NCBI RefSeq assembly: GCF_000722685.1
Contig: NZ_JPFV01000012.1
Location: 1-64,000, forward strand
Direction: 5' to 3'
Origin: Streptococcus mitis
Lineage (GTDB): Bacteria > Bacillota > Bacilli > Lactobacillales > Streptococcaceae
DNA length: 64,000 nt
The position numbers and the translations under genes are program-made. The notes below the pieces were generated by a model. The model did not search any database and was not told where the DNA came from. It worked only from the letters and a program-made list of their open reading frames with translations. Every line of letters starts with the position of its first letter. Positions within the stretch are counted from its first letter, which is position 1. Positions 1 through 9,593 of the stretch are shown here, piece by piece.

Positions 1-36
1 GGTATTTTTATGCATAACCATAGGCATACAAAGCAT
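1..36 (-). CDS. tet(M) leader peptide Orf12, 5' part only
   Basis: The frame starts at 36 and reads MLCMPMVMHKN before leaving the window, matching my memory of the 28-codon leader peptide upstream of tet(M) in Tn916. In the published model, slow translation of this leader without tetracycline favours termination, and tetracycline changes ribosome flow so transcription runs into tet(M). Only 12 codons are visible. The tet(M) gene itself is inferred, not seen. Confidence 0.8.
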   Translation of the reverse strand, partial: MLCMPMVMHKNT

Positions 37-72
37 ACAGATATTCTCCGGATACTTTAGAATCACATGATA

Positions 73-174
73 AAGGTATTCTTAAACTGGGTACAAAAAA
101 CTAAGCCCTCCTAAAAAAGGACATCCAATTATTTGTTCCCACTATCAAATTGACAGTTTATTTAAGAATACCTT
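73..174 (-). promoter_or_regulatory. tet(M) leader inverted repeat (attenuator stem)
   Basis: A 12-bp perfect inverted repeat (73-84 against 163-174), extended by AACTG/CAGTT on the loop side, can form a long stem in the transcript that begins near 210. It separates the promoter from the Orf12 start and corresponds to the transcription attenuator described for tet(M). A short upstream frame (158-181) ends inside one arm, so ribosomes there would affect folding. Confidence 0.6.
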
Positions 175-181
175 GCCGCAT
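158..181 (-). CDS. 7-codon upstream leader frame before Orf12
   Basis: Starting at 181 the minus strand reads ATG then RQGILK and TAA. An AAAGGAG Shine-Dalgarno lies about 8 nt upstream, better than most genes in this region. The coding sequence is itself one arm of the attenuator stem, so translating it would open that stem. It is too short for homology. Whether it is translated is inference from the ribosome-binding site. Confidence 0.4.
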   Translation of the reverse strand: MRQGILK

Positions 182-212
182 ATTTATTAACTCCTTTTAA
201 ATAGATACTTAA

Positions 213-241
213 ATAATAGCACGTAAGAGCATATTTGTCAA
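213..241 (-). promoter_or_regulatory. Promoter upstream of the orf12/tet(M) leader
   Basis: On the minus strand a consensus TTGACA (236-241) and TATTAT (213-218) are separated by exactly 17 bp. It points toward the leader frames and tet(M), and lies about 70 bp downstream of the end of orf13. It is the strongest sigma-70 type promoter seen in the Tn916 portion. Confidence 0.8.
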
Positions 242-310
242 GGAATCTCCAATTTTTTATCAAAGAGAGTACGTGATTACAAAATAGCTGTAATAATGTA
301 CCAATATTTG

Positions 311-1228
311 TTATTCTATAATCTTCCAATTACTCCCGTTCTTTTCAAGTACCAAATCAAATTGAGATACCTGCGTTGCTTTGGTCTGCTGGTCGATATA
401 CTCCACTGTCAGCGATACCGTGACTTGATTATCCTTACGATTGTGAATAGGATTTACCAGTTCTTGAAAGATGTACTCTTTTCCGATTGGTTTTAATATC
501 CCGTCATTCACATAGTAGGAAAGTTCACTGGCTGTCGCTGTAGGATAGAGCTTGAAGAACGTCGTTAAAAACTCATTGATTTCATTGGTTGTAATGGAAT
601 CAACCGTCCCCTCACTTTCAATGGCTTTTGGTTTATAACTTGATTTCTTAGGTATGTTGGTAATGGTCGGATTCTTAACCAGTACCATATTTCCAGAACC
701 ATCTACATAGACACTCACTATATAAGCAGAGTGGACGGTCTTTGTATTTTCTCCCTCTGTAATGAGCTGGTCTACACTGTAGGTTACATTAAACTCATTG
801 TCGCCAGTTGGCTCTACCGTCCATATCTGAAATCCTCTTACAGAAGACGATACAGGAATATCTTTGCGTACTGTATCAACATTGAGAGCTTGAAGTTCAT
901 CTGTCAGATAGCCTTTTAGACTTTCCATTCGATTATCAATGGACTTATCGGATTGCTCCCATGAATAGTAGACTTTCGCAAAGTTCTCTACAAAATTTTC
1001 TACATGATGAGTATCAACGTATTCCTTTTCTATGATAGTTGTTTCGTGAATAGTATGAGTATCTATAGCTGTAAAGTGCTTGAATATCGCAAAGCTGAAA
1101 CTAAGCCCTAAAAGTACCCACAAGGCAATCACAACCTTTTTATGAGGATTGACCTTATAGTAGACACGAGGTTTCTTTTCCTTTGGTATCTGTTTTTCTT
1201 TATTCTGATTTTTTCTAAATTTCATCAT
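311..1228 (-). CDS. orf13: Orf13, TcpC/VirB8-like conjugation protein
   Basis: About 305 residues from the MMKFRKNQ start, chosen because AGAAAGGA lies 8 nt upstream; a longer frame from 1246 would overlap the orf14 stop. The N-terminus is basic and followed by one membrane segment around residues 33-52. The rest is a soluble extracytoplasmic domain, as in TcpC of pCW3 and Tn916 Orf13, which has a VirB8/NTF2-like fold and joins the cell-envelope transfer channel. Last gene of the transfer operon before the tet(M) leader. No lesion seen. Confidence 0.9.
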   Translation of the reverse strand: MMKFRKNQNKEKQIPKEKKPRVYYKVNPHKKVVIALWVLLGLSFSFAIFKHFTAIDTHTIHETTIIEKEYVDTHHVENFVENFAKVYYSWEQSDKSIDNRMESLKGYLTDELQALNVDTVRKDIPVSSSVRGFQIWTVEPTGDNEFNVTYSVDQLITEGENTKTVHSAYIVSVYVDGSGNMVLVKNPTITNIPKKSSYKPKAIESEGTVDSITTNEINEFLTTFFKLYPTATASELSYYVNDGILKPIGKEYIFQELVNPIHNRKDNQVTVSLTVEYIDQQTKATQVSQFDLVLEKNGSNWKIIE

Positions 1229-1242
1229 TAAATCTTCCTTTC

Positions 1243-2244
1243 TCATTGTTTGATTCGTCCTGCTCCCACTAAATGCTGTTGCCAGTAGGGGCTTGTTAAG
1301 TCGGCATAACCGATTGGGTCGCCTGCATGAAACATACGGTTATTGCCAAGGTATATCCCAACATGAGTAATATAAGAGCCAGCGTTATAGGTAGAATGAA
1401 AGAAAACCAAATCGCCAGCTTGTGCTTCCGATAGTGGGATATGCTGGGTCACATCATATTGCTGTTGTGCGGTTCGTGGTAAGTTAATTCCAGCTTTTCC
1501 ATACGTCCATTGTGTCAGTCCGCTACAATCAAAAGAAGTAGTCGGGGAAGCTCCACCGTAAACGTATCGCCAGCCCTCATATTTCAGTGCTTCGTCCATG
1601 ATGGCTTGTACCGTATCATCATCAAACTCTGTTGTGACAAGATACTGCGTTACCAGTTGCACATAAAACATATTGCCATAGTTGTATCGCCAGCCCCCAT
1701 TGATAGGTATGGCTATGGGATTGGGGTAAGACACTTTTTCGCCACCTGAATACTCTTTTGAGAAACTTTGAGCCAGTTCAAAGGTATATTTATTTCCACG
1801 ATTAGCCACATACCCTAAGAAACCACCACCATAATTGTAGGACTGGATAACCGATTCTAAATCTACACTGAGCCTTTCGCTACTGGCTAATAATTCACTG
1901 AAATACTTCACACCTTGCTTAATGGATTCTTCTGTACTCAATGAATTAGGTGGAAGACCGAGGGATTCCGAGGACTGCATAACATCTTCCGCAGTACCGC
2001 CCGATTCCACCTGTATAATCGCAAGAAGTATGTTGACATATTCTTCAACGCCATATTCTTTGGCATATTTTTCTACCATAGGCTTATGAGCCAGCACTTC
2101 TGCGGAAACATTCACACCTCCATAATGAATATTGGAAATTCCGCTGTCCTGTTCATCTGAAAATAAAATGGCAACAAACAGAAGCAGTGAGAAGACCATC
2201 AAGAATAATCCAGAACCACCAATCACTAAAGTTTTCAACTTCAT
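1243..2244 (-). CDS. orf14: Orf14, bifunctional lysozyme / NlpC-P60 cell-wall hydrolase
   Basis: 333 residues. A membrane anchor spans residues 5-27. Residues about 50-190 form a lysozyme-like domain (QVESGG and DVMQSSES motifs), and residues about 210-333 an NlpC/P60 domain with catalytic Cys in FDCSGL (about 238) and His in THVGIYLG (about 294). It opens peptidoglycan locally for the transfer channel. It overlaps orf15 at the start and orf13 at the stop. The lysozyme half resembles the chromosomal Pmp23-like protein at 54930-55544. Confidence 0.93.
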   Translation of the reverse strand: MKLKTLVIGGSGLFLMVFSLLLFVAILFSDEQDSGISNIHYGGVNVSAEVLAHKPMVEKYAKEYGVEEYVNILLAIIQVESGGTAEDVMQSSESLGLPPNSLSTEESIKQGVKYFSELLASSERLSVDLESVIQSYNYGGGFLGYVANRGNKYTFELAQSFSKEYSGGEKVSYPNPIAIPINGGWRYNYGNMFYVQLVTQYLVTTEFDDDTVQAIMDEALKYEGWRYVYGGASPTTSFDCSGLTQWTYGKAGINLPRTAQQQYDVTQHIPLSEAQAGDLVFFHSTYNAGSYITHVGIYLGNNRMFHAGDPIGYADLTSPYWQQHLVGAGRIKQ

Positions 2245-4418
2245 GGTTTCTTACCGACTTTCTTAATGGTGGCGGTTTTGATTGGTGGTCTACTTCTTGT
2301 ATTTTGTAGTGGTACTCTTTGAACAGTAGACGGACGTTCTTTTGTGATTGGACGTTGTGAAGTTCTATCTGCTGTAGTGGTTGAAGTTGCTGGCTTTTGA
2401 ACGGTTTTTTCTTGAACGGTATTGCCTTGGCGTTCCACTTTTGGACTTGAAAAATCGGACTTAACTGCTGGACGCTCTTGTTTGGCTTGTTGAGATTCCT
2501 TATATGAAGTCTGAATATTAGACTGTTTTGAGGTCTGTTCATCATGATATTGTTCTTGTCTTGTAGTCGGTCTTTCATGAACAGAAGAAGCAGGCTGTTT
2601 TTTCTGTTTGACCTGTTCCATTTCAGAGCGACGCTTCGCAATGGTTTTTCGCCTTTGTTCCTGCTGTTCCTTGCGTCCACTGGCTCTGTCCGCTTTGGTT
2701 TGAGAAATACTACTGGTTAAATCACGGACATTCTCTTTTACTTTGGATTTTCCTTGATATACTGCATATCTTGCATTGGTCGGCAAATCTTTAACCTGTT
2801 CTTTCAAACCACTAGCAGTGTCTACCATTCTGTCTTTGGTATCAGCTACTGTACCGATGGTTTGACCGATACGTTTTCCAAGTGTTGATTTTTCCTTTCC
2901 GTCTGGTCGGGAGTGATCTGCTTGTGTCCTTGCAGAACTCCCCGAACCCGACTGTCCTTTTTTACCTGTAACAATGGCAGACCCAGCCCCTAGAGTAGTC
3001 ATGGAACGTCCAAGTTTCCGCTGTAGACGGTGCATGTGAGCGTGCATAAGCATACGAGGTTTTCTCATCACACGACTTCCCACACTTTGAGAATCGTTAC
3101 TCTGTAGAGAAAACATACTCATTAAATCGCCCAGCTTGAAGTAGATTCCTGCAAAGGTCACAATCTGTAGAAAAGCAATCAAAAAGAACGGATAACCAGC
3201 CGATAAGGTATAGAGCATGGTTGAAATACTAAATGCTGTCGTAATAATCAATGTGATTCCAGCTCGTGTCAAAATGGTATTAAAGAGCTTTGTTATGGCT
3301 CGTTTTGACATACCATCAAATGATGGAATCATGCTTAAAATAAAGCTCACAGGCAGAAACATAGCATAGATGATAAAAAGTACCTGCGAGAAAATCATGA
3401 TTCCTGTTAATAGGAATACAAATATGGAAATCCCAATATTGAAGACAAATAGGAAGAAGACTGTACCTAAACGGTTAATGGTCTTTGTAATGGTTAGATT
3501 GGTATTGCTTCTGTCTTCAATTTCTTCCGCAACAATTTTTTCTCTGTCTTCGCCATTGTTGGAATCTGGGCTGGTGGAGAGCAGGCTTTCCACACGGTCA
3601 ATACCGATACTTTCAATGTCTGAACTGTTGTATTGAAGCAGTAGCCACGGTTGCTGAACCTGTATGGAAAACAGGCTATCTCTGATTAAGTCCACGCTGT
3701 CCTTGCCTTGACTATCGGAATGGGGCATGACAATCTTCGTGCCAAGTGATAAACTGGCATTACTGATGTCTGATGAAAAGTCATTGATTTTTTTAATGTA
3801 GTCGGGAGCGTAGGCAATAAAGGAAGCCGATAGGATAAACACCAGCACAAAATTCATAATGGCATGAATTGCCTTTGTGGTTTCTCTCTTTATCAGTCCC
3901 GTATAGGCAACATAAACCCCAAGAACCAAAATCAAGAGTAAGAGGAATCCAACATAGAAACCCTCTGTTGAAAATCCGTTTGCACTCACACCAGCTAAGG
4001 TCTGCATATTCTTACCAATGGAATCTGCTGTAGCGGAAATGAAGTCTAAGGAATAGGCTTCCTGTACTAAGTAACCTGTCGCATTGGAAACATACAAACT
4101 GATTGTCCAAATAAAATTGGTAATGGCATATAGTCCATACATGACCTGTTTTCCAATCCCGTCCGACCAGTTCCACGGAAGCCAGCCCCAGCTATTATCC
4201 ACATAAAAATCCAGTTGATAGTTTTCAAGTGGGTATCGGCTGTATTCATTTGCCACATTGACCGTATCATCTACCAAGCCCGCAGCTTGAACCACCGTTC
4301 CCAGCATGGCTAAAAGAAAAATGGCAATCACAAGTGTGAAAGCCACTGTCATTGCCACTTTACCTAGACGTTTCAGCGTCCAGTTTGATTTTATTCTGTT
4401 TACTATTGATGGTTTCAC
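2241..4418 (-). CDS. orf15: Orf15, TcpH/VirB6-like membrane channel protein
   Basis: 725 residues. The first 450 or so contain multiple hydrophobic membrane segments, including a paired set near residues 310-420. The final 250 residues are hydrophilic and rich in Gln, Lys, Arg, Ser and Pro, typical of the long cytoplasmic tail of TcpH/Orf15. It is expected to form the polytopic core of the translocation channel with Orf13, Orf16 and Orf17. It abuts orf16 by 2 bases. No frameshift seen. Confidence 0.9.
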   Translation of the reverse strand: MKPSIVNRIKSNWTLKRLGKVAMTVAFTLVIAIFLLAMLGTVVQAAGLVDDTVNVANEYSRYPLENYQLDFYVDNSWGWLPWNWSDGIGKQVMYGLYAITNFIWTISLYVSNATGYLVQEAYSLDFISATADSIGKNMQTLAGVSANGFSTEGFYVGFLLLLILVLGVYVAYTGLIKRETTKAIHAIMNFVLVFILSASFIAYAPDYIKKINDFSSDISNASLSLGTKIVMPHSDSQGKDSVDLIRDSLFSIQVQQPWLLLQYNSSDIESIGIDRVESLLSTSPDSNNGEDREKIVAEEIEDRSNTNLTITKTINRLGTVFFLFVFNIGISIFVFLLTGIMIFSQVLFIIYAMFLPVSFILSMIPSFDGMSKRAITKLFNTILTRAGITLIITTAFSISTMLYTLSAGYPFFLIAFLQIVTFAGIYFKLGDLMSMFSLQSNDSQSVGSRVMRKPRMLMHAHMHRLQRKLGRSMTTLGAGSAIVTGKKGQSGSGSSARTQADHSRPDGKEKSTLGKRIGQTIGTVADTKDRMVDTASGLKEQVKDLPTNARYAVYQGKSKVKENVRDLTSSISQTKADRASGRKEQQEQRRKTIAKRRSEMEQVKQKKQPASSVHERPTTRQEQYHDEQTSKQSNIQTSYKESQQAKQERPAVKSDFSSPKVERQGNTVQEKTVQKPATSTTTADRTSQRPITKERPSTVQRVPLQNTRSRPPIKTATIKKVGKKP

Positions 4419-4420
4419 AT

Positions 4421-6868
4421 TTACACCTCTTTTCGCACAGGTGGTCTGGTATCAAAGGCATGGAGCAGTTCTTCAAATACAGGGTGGAACTGTATCACAC
4501 CGACACGACCATATAAATCACTGATAAGGCATTGCCCGTTTTCCAAATCACGCAATCGCTTCTGATTGTTTTCGTCCTCTGGGTCTACACCAAAAAAGGC
4601 TAAGGTCTTTTTAATCTCGTTAAGGTCAGTGGAACGAAATGCAAATTTTAAGCCGAGGTTATTTTTCAGTTTTTCATCTAAGAGGTCGTCTGTATTTTGG
4701 GTCACGAAATATACCCCAGCGTTCATAGCACGACCAGCCCGAACCAGCTTCATAGATAGTGTTTTTCCTTGTGCTACCTGTAAAAAGCTCCATGCTTCGT
4801 CTAAATCTACAATCTTGAAAATGCTTCGGTCTGTATGGATAAAGTCTAAAGCAAAGGTACTAATGACAATCAGCATAGCAACGGATAAAAGCTCCATAGT
4901 GGTATATTCCTCAAAGGAAGTTTCCTTGTCGGGAAGTACCAAGTCCGCAACCTGTATAATGTTCAGTTGTTTTTCTAAGCTGATAGACTGCTCCACATAA
5001 CCATTACTGAATAATAAATGTGCAAAGTCATAGTCTGTAAAACTTTCGATATGGTCGGCTATACTGGTACTTAGTGGCGTATTCTCAACCCGTAATTCCT
5101 CAATCACTTTCATCAACCCTCGTACTTCACTATTGGTTACTGCACGAATGGCTTTTCTAAGGATTGGGAAGCGTTCCCCATCACGAGAGGAAATCCCCGT
5201 AAGGAATGTCAGAATATCAATAGCCAGTGATTCAGAATCTTTGGGATTTTTCATAATCACATAAGGGTCAAGTAAGCCTTTGTTTTTCTCATCAGAAGTC
5301 AGAGTGACGATATTGATTTCATGGGAAATCTCTGGCAAGGTTTCTTTCCATCTGCCACGTTCTGCTTTTGGGTCTACAATCACTGCTTGTGCCCCATAAA
5401 GCACCGCATAATAGACGATAAGGTTATTCGCAAAGGATTTACCACCACCCAGCGAACCAACAAAAGCCGACGCTAACGCATTGGTTACTGAACCCTTAAC
5501 CCCTTGACTGGCAAGAGCAGGTTTCAGATAGACATTGCGTCCAGTATCTAAGCTGTAGCCAACATAAATCCCCTCATTTTCCCCCAGCATTTGAGTAGCA
5601 CCAAAACCTAAACCAGCGAGGAAATCAGAGGTCACGTATTGAATATAATCATTCATATAACGCTTGCTGGCAGGTAAAAATTCTTCATGTAAGCCGAGCA
5701 TATCCCCAAATGGTCGTACCAGTTTTACGCTTAAATCGTCATAAAAATCTTTCACTTCATTACAACGACGTTTGAGTTCGTCAAGATCATTTGCTGATAC
5801 CCTTACCACATAAGACAGCTTGTACATAGATTCCTTGCTTTGGTCTAAATTGGTTTCCAGCTCATTCACACTTTCCAGAGCTTCCGCCACATTGGAGCTG
5901 GTTTCATTATCACTTTGCCAAGCGTGGTTATCCAAGTCTTTCAGTTCTTTCTTTTTATTGCGGACAGTAGATAGGGCTTTACGATTCGCTACAATTTCCA
6001 CATTCATTGACGTATCAATCGGGAATGTAAATTGCTGTTGCTGGTAGTAGAAGATTTCAGAGGACGGGAAGTCCAGTTCTCCGACAATGCTGTTAATGGT
6101 AAAGTAAGCTACATAGACGGTTTCATCTTCCTGCTGGATTTTCAAATATCGCTGTTTTTCTTCCACCAAACAGCGAGTAGGCTTAATCAAGTCATAGTAT
6201 TTAATCAGCGTTTCATTATCCAGCTTTTTCTTTGATAGATGGTACTCATACTCTTCATAGGCAGTGCCTGTCTGTCCGTAAAGGTGTTCAATCAGATAGC
6301 CGAAGTCGTCCTTATCTAACCTGCGGATTTTGAAACGACGAGAGATTTTATTTTCTAAGAGCTTTTCCATCTTCTGAAAACGCAGGATTTCATCATTACT
6401 CATACTAACAAAATCGCCCATCAGCTTATGGTTCACATCATAGACAAAATCAGACAAAGCATTTTTTGCTTCAACGGTAAGACTTTTCATAGAAAACTCC
6501 TGATCGTTGAGAAGCAACTTAAAGCCGATAAAGAAACGGTAGTTCACTTGATTTTCGCCAATCATGGATATTAAAGCGTCTGTCTGTTGGTCGATTTTGT
6601 CATAGGCAACCGCTTTGAGCTTGCCAGTGACTTCATTTTTGGAACGCTCTTGTGCAGAACGTATGCTGGATTCTGTACTGATTTGTAAAGCATGAATTTT
6701 GCCATCACGATTTTGTGCGATAAGCTGTCTGAAAGAATCATGCACTTGTATTTTCTGTTCTGGACTTAGAAATGAGTAATTGTAAGGAACAAGCTCATAG
6801 TAAGCATAACATTCCCCGTCTTTATTCCAGACGAGATTGTTTTCAATGTATTTAATTGGATATGCCAT
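4421..6868 (-). CDS. orf16: Orf16, VirB4-like conjugation ATPase
   Basis: 815 residues from the MAYPIKYIEN start, preferred because AGGAG lies 8 nt upstream; upstream in-frame codons overlap orf17. The Walker A motif GSLGGGKSF is near residue 473 and the Walker B region includes VDLDEAWSFL. Equivalent to TcpF/VirB4, the AAA+ motor that energises assembly and transport. It lies between the two membrane components Orf17 and Orf15, consistent with one complex. Confidence 0.93.
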   Translation of the reverse strand: MAYPIKYIENNLVWNKDGECYAYYELVPYNYSFLSPEQKIQVHDSFRQLIAQNRDGKIHALQISTESSIRSAQERSKNEVTGKLKAVAYDKIDQQTDALISMIGENQVNYRFFIGFKLLLNDQEFSMKSLTVEAKNALSDFVYDVNHKLMGDFVSMSNDEILRFQKMEKLLENKISRRFKIRRLDKDDFGYLIEHLYGQTGTAYEEYEYHLSKKKLDNETLIKYYDLIKPTRCLVEEKQRYLKIQQEDETVYVAYFTINSIVGELDFPSSEIFYYQQQQFTFPIDTSMNVEIVANRKALSTVRNKKKELKDLDNHAWQSDNETSSNVAEALESVNELETNLDQSKESMYKLSYVVRVSANDLDELKRRCNEVKDFYDDLSVKLVRPFGDMLGLHEEFLPASKRYMNDYIQYVTSDFLAGLGFGATQMLGENEGIYVGYSLDTGRNVYLKPALASQGVKGSVTNALASAFVGSLGGGKSFANNLIVYYAVLYGAQAVIVDPKAERGRWKETLPEISHEINIVTLTSDEKNKGLLDPYVIMKNPKDSESLAIDILTFLTGISSRDGERFPILRKAIRAVTNSEVRGLMKVIEELRVENTPLSTSIADHIESFTDYDFAHLLFSNGYVEQSISLEKQLNIIQVADLVLPDKETSFEEYTTMELLSVAMLIVISTFALDFIHTDRSIFKIVDLDEAWSFLQVAQGKTLSMKLVRAGRAMNAGVYFVTQNTDDLLDEKLKNNLGLKFAFRSTDLNEIKKTLAFFGVDPEDENNQKRLRDLENGQCLISDLYGRVGVIQFHPVFEELLHAFDTRPPVRKEV

Positions 6869-7244
6869 AAAATTCACTCCTAACTGCTGTAATGGCTTCT
6901 TGTGGCTGGTTTCTGCCAAGCGTTACTTTTTTTCCTGCATAGGTCAGCTTTGGTCGCAGTGCATAAGCAATGACAGACTTCAAAAATCCATAAGGCTTTT
7001 TACCATCAAAAGTTTTTGTAGACATAAACCATGTGAAAGCCACAGGAATCCCAAAGTATTTGAGAAATGCTCCCTCTATCATGGAAAGAGGGGGCAAGTT
7101 GCCAAGTATCATCACTGCAAAGAGTGACACGACAAACCATGTCATTTGCGTAAAGGTTATGGGAAACGGAAGTCTAAAATCATTGATAGAATACAGTACC
7201 TTTTCCACAGACCAGATACTGGTATAGCTTCGTATTTTCTTCAT
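6852..7244 (-). CDS. orf17: Orf17, TcpE-family membrane protein
   Basis: 130 residues from MKKIRSYTSI; GAAAGGATTG provides a ribosome-binding site directly upstream. The frame stays open to 7358 with another ATG, giving a 168-residue alternative. Two hydrophobic segments occur near residues 30-75. Residues such as LPPLSMIEGAFLKYFGIP match the TcpE/PrgI-like small channel proteins next to VirB4 ATPases. Its end overlaps the start of orf16 by 17 bases. Confidence 0.85.
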   Translation of the reverse strand: MKKIRSYTSIWSVEKVLYSINDFRLPFPITFTQMTWFVVSLFAVMILGNLPPLSMIEGAFLKYFGIPVAFTWFMSTKTFDGKKPYGFLKSVIAYALRPKLTYAGKKVTLGRNQPQEAITAVRSEFYGISN

Positions 7245-7332
7245 GTAATCAATCCTTTCATAAAAAATAGGGGTAGCTGATTGAGCCACCCCGTAAAATA
7301 GAAAATCTGCCAGTAGTAATGTACCGACAGAT

Positions 7333-7830
7333 TTAATAGACGATTTCAAAAATCCCATGATTGGTTGAGATAAACGTTCCTGAAAGGTCTAAATCCCGAC
7401 CATAGGCTTGATAATCAATATAGTTTTGAAGACTAGCTGGTACTTCGCCTAAAGCACCCGTTTCTTCAATGTAGTAGCGTGCCACGTCATACATATCATC
7501 ACAATCGGAATGAATGATAATATCCTCTTGATGTTCGCTTAGTTCTTCAATGCTTGAAAAATGAGTGAGCAGAGCAGATAGCTCCGATTGTAATTCTTCG
7601 GGTAATTCCGATACCATTTCCCATAGTCGATTGAGTTCGCCAATGGAAGTGTATTCGTCAACCGTAAAGGGTAACTCGTAGTCATGAATGGCGTATTCCT
7701 CATATTCATCATTCAAGCCGATTTTCTCTTTGACTTCCTCAAAGTCAATGGGAAAGGTAAACCACGCACCGACCAATTCGCCCTCATTGTATTTGCCTAA
7801 ATTCGCAATATAGACTTGCATATCGTCCAT
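7333..7830 (-). CDS. ardA: Orf18, ArdA-type antirestriction protein
   Basis: 165 residues, very acidic, with the ArdA opening (VYIANLGKYNEGELVGAWF) and repeated Asp/Glu patches. ArdA is a DNA mimic that occupies type I restriction-modification enzymes and protects incoming single-copy DNA during transfer. The Tn916 protein is structurally characterised. It sits between orf19 and orf17 as in Tn916. Confidence 0.93.
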   Translation of the reverse strand: MDDMQVYIANLGKYNEGELVGAWFTFPIDFEEVKEKIGLNDEYEEYAIHDYELPFTVDEYTSIGELNRLWEMVSELPEELQSELSALLTHFSSIEELSEHQEDIIIHSDCDDMYDVARYYIEETGALGEVPASLQNYIDYQAYGRDLDLSGTFISTNHGIFEIVY

Positions 7831-7946
7831 ATATTCACGTCCTTTCTTTGTAGAGATTCAAAAATCCCTACCGCACTTCGTTTGGTGTACCATTCCTTTG
7901 CGGAACATAAGAAAACCACTTATATTCCACAAAAGAACGGTTTTAT

Positions 7947-8168
7947 TTAAGCACCAATAATGCGATTGAATAGCTCTAGTAAAATGTCTTTTACTCCAGC
8001 AGCGTTGAAGACTAAGCCAACCGCAATAATCGCAATAATTAAAAAGCCAATCAGTTTGCTAAACTCACGCTTGAAGCCAAGATACAAGCCAATCACAACG
8101 ATTGCTAAAAGCACCAGTGATTGAGCGTTTGATAGAAACCAGTTATAAAGGTTTTGTCCAAAATTCAT
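7947..8168 (-). CDS. orf19: Orf19, TcpD-like small membrane protein
   Basis: 73 residues with two hydrophobic helices (about 17-32 and 38-56) linked by a short basic loop GFKREFSK, then an amphipathic tail. Position and size match Tn916 Orf19, and I believe it belongs to the TcpD family of small transfer-channel proteins. The 116-bp gap to orf18 holds no further gene. Function within the channel is inferred. Confidence 0.8.
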   Translation of the reverse strand: MNFGQNLYNWFLSNAQSLVLLAIVVIGLYLGFKREFSKLIGFLIIAIIAVGLVFNAAGVKDILLELFNRIIGA

Positions 8169-8210
8169 AAAAATGTTCTCCTCTCTATATTCAATGAATT
8201 TGTATTTGAG

Positions 8211-9416
8211 TTATTTTTTTGTTGTTATCACGTCCTGTTCTTTTACTGACTGTTGCTTCAAAATCTGCTTGTGTCGGTCTGTCAGTTTCGCATGGTCGAG
8301 AATGTCTTTTACAACCTGCGTCTGGTTGATTTCATCAAGTTTAATCGCAACCTTTAAGGTCGGGGCAACTTGATGAGATAGCCAGTTCAGCGTCCTTTGG
8401 AAGGAGTAAGGCTCTGGTTTTGTGGTTAGTTTTAATCGTTCACGATTGTTCCCAATAAACCAAGCCCATTCTTCATTCAGTTTCCAATCAGAACGAGGTT
8501 TGGAATCGTCTTTATCTACAAAACGGATATACCGATTGATAATTTTAAAGGCGGTATGCTCTGGATTGTCATAGACGAGTAAATCACGGACTGCATAATA
8601 GGCACGCTCATTTTTCAATCGAATCTCAAAACGGTTTTTTACTTCTGCGTCTTCAATGGGAATATCATTTTTCTTGTACTGCTCGTAGTCCTTTTCATAG
8701 ATACAGAAATAAACTTCACTTTGTAATGAACCGATATAGAGGGTGTTTCCCATACATTCCTTTTCCTCTTTGCGTACCAGTTCGCCACTGCGATAGCTTT
8801 TAAAACTGCGGAAGACGGAGATACATTCTTCCTGTTGGCACTTTTCAGTGAGTACAGGGATATTCAAAATCCCTGTCTTATCGTTAATGGCAAGGTCAAG
8901 GCGTTTCATCACACCGCCAGCCACCAAAACGTCCATAAAGAACTCATACCAGCTTCTTTGTTGTGCCAGAAGATAGCTTTCAAATTGTCTGCACCCACGA
9001 CCTTTCAATTCCACCAGAACTCCTTTGTCCAGTTCATGGGAGCAAAGGACGAATATGTCGCCTAAAGCATAATGCTCTGAATAAGAATAGAAACCATAGT
9101 CCTCATGAAGAAAATAGGACAGTTTCAGTTGTAAGATGTTTTCGACCACCTGCTGTACGTCTGTTGTCGGAAAGCGAATCCTTACATAATCAAACAGCAT
9201 TTCAAGGGGAGCGTCGGGATTGAAGCGTTCCAGAGCTTCCCAAAGGGACTGCTGTAAATCCTCTGATGGCTTGACTTTTCCTGTTTCAATATCGCTTAGA
9301 TACTGCCTTGTAATACCAGTCGCAACAGCTAAACGGTTTTGAGATAGTCCATAAGCCAAGCGTTTTTCTTTTAAATGCTGTAACCAAGTTTGTTCATTCA
9401 GTAAAAATCCCTCCAA
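8211..9416 (-). CDS. orf20: Orf20, MobT relaxase (Rep_trans-type nickase)
   Basis: 401 residues. An N-terminal XRE helix-turn-helix (about 10-65, LAVATGITRQYLSDIETGK) is followed by a Rep_trans/MobT domain similar to rolling-circle plasmid initiators, including the RLDLAIND segment. Tn916 Orf20 nicks oriT with help from Int and starts conjugative strand transfer. It lies directly downstream of oriT (9417-9593). Length is normal and no lesion is seen. Confidence 0.92.
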   Translation of the reverse strand: MEGFLLNEQTWLQHLKEKRLAYGLSQNRLAVATGITRQYLSDIETGKVKPSEDLQQSLWEALERFNPDAPLEMLFDYVRIRFPTTDVQQVVENILQLKLSYFLHEDYGFYSYSEHYALGDIFVLCSHELDKGVLVELKGRGCRQFESYLLAQQRSWYEFFMDVLVAGGVMKRLDLAINDKTGILNIPVLTEKCQQEECISVFRSFKSYRSGELVRKEEKECMGNTLYIGSLQSEVYFCIYEKDYEQYKKNDIPIEDAEVKNRFEIRLKNERAYYAVRDLLVYDNPEHTAFKIINRYIRFVDKDDSKPRSDWKLNEEWAWFIGNNRERLKLTTKPEPYSFQRTLNWLSHQVAPTLKVAIKLDEINQTQVVKDILDHAKLTDRHKQILKQQSVKEQDVITTKK

Positions 9417-9593
9417 TCAAAAAGGCGTATGTCAACTTTTAAAGCCCATTTGACATACGCTGAAATTTTGTAAATCCCTTGTAACCAAAGGATTTTCTAA
9501 TGTTTTTTTGACTGTTTCCTGTCGATTTGTACCCCCCTGTTAGATACGGGGGGTTAAGTGCTGGCGTGGCTATTGCCACACCAGCCAGCAAGA
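9417..9593. other. Tn916 origin of transfer (oriT)
   Basis: The 177-bp gap between orf21 and orf20 corresponds to the Tn916 oriT. It contains a perfect inverted repeat ACCCCCC/GGGGGGT (9531-9537, 9548-9554) and a second near-perfect one CTGGCGTGGC/GCCACACCAG (9561-9570, 9575-9584). The GTAACC-rich stretch at 9470-9500 lies on the relaxase side. Nick position cannot be assigned by eye. Confidence 0.85.
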
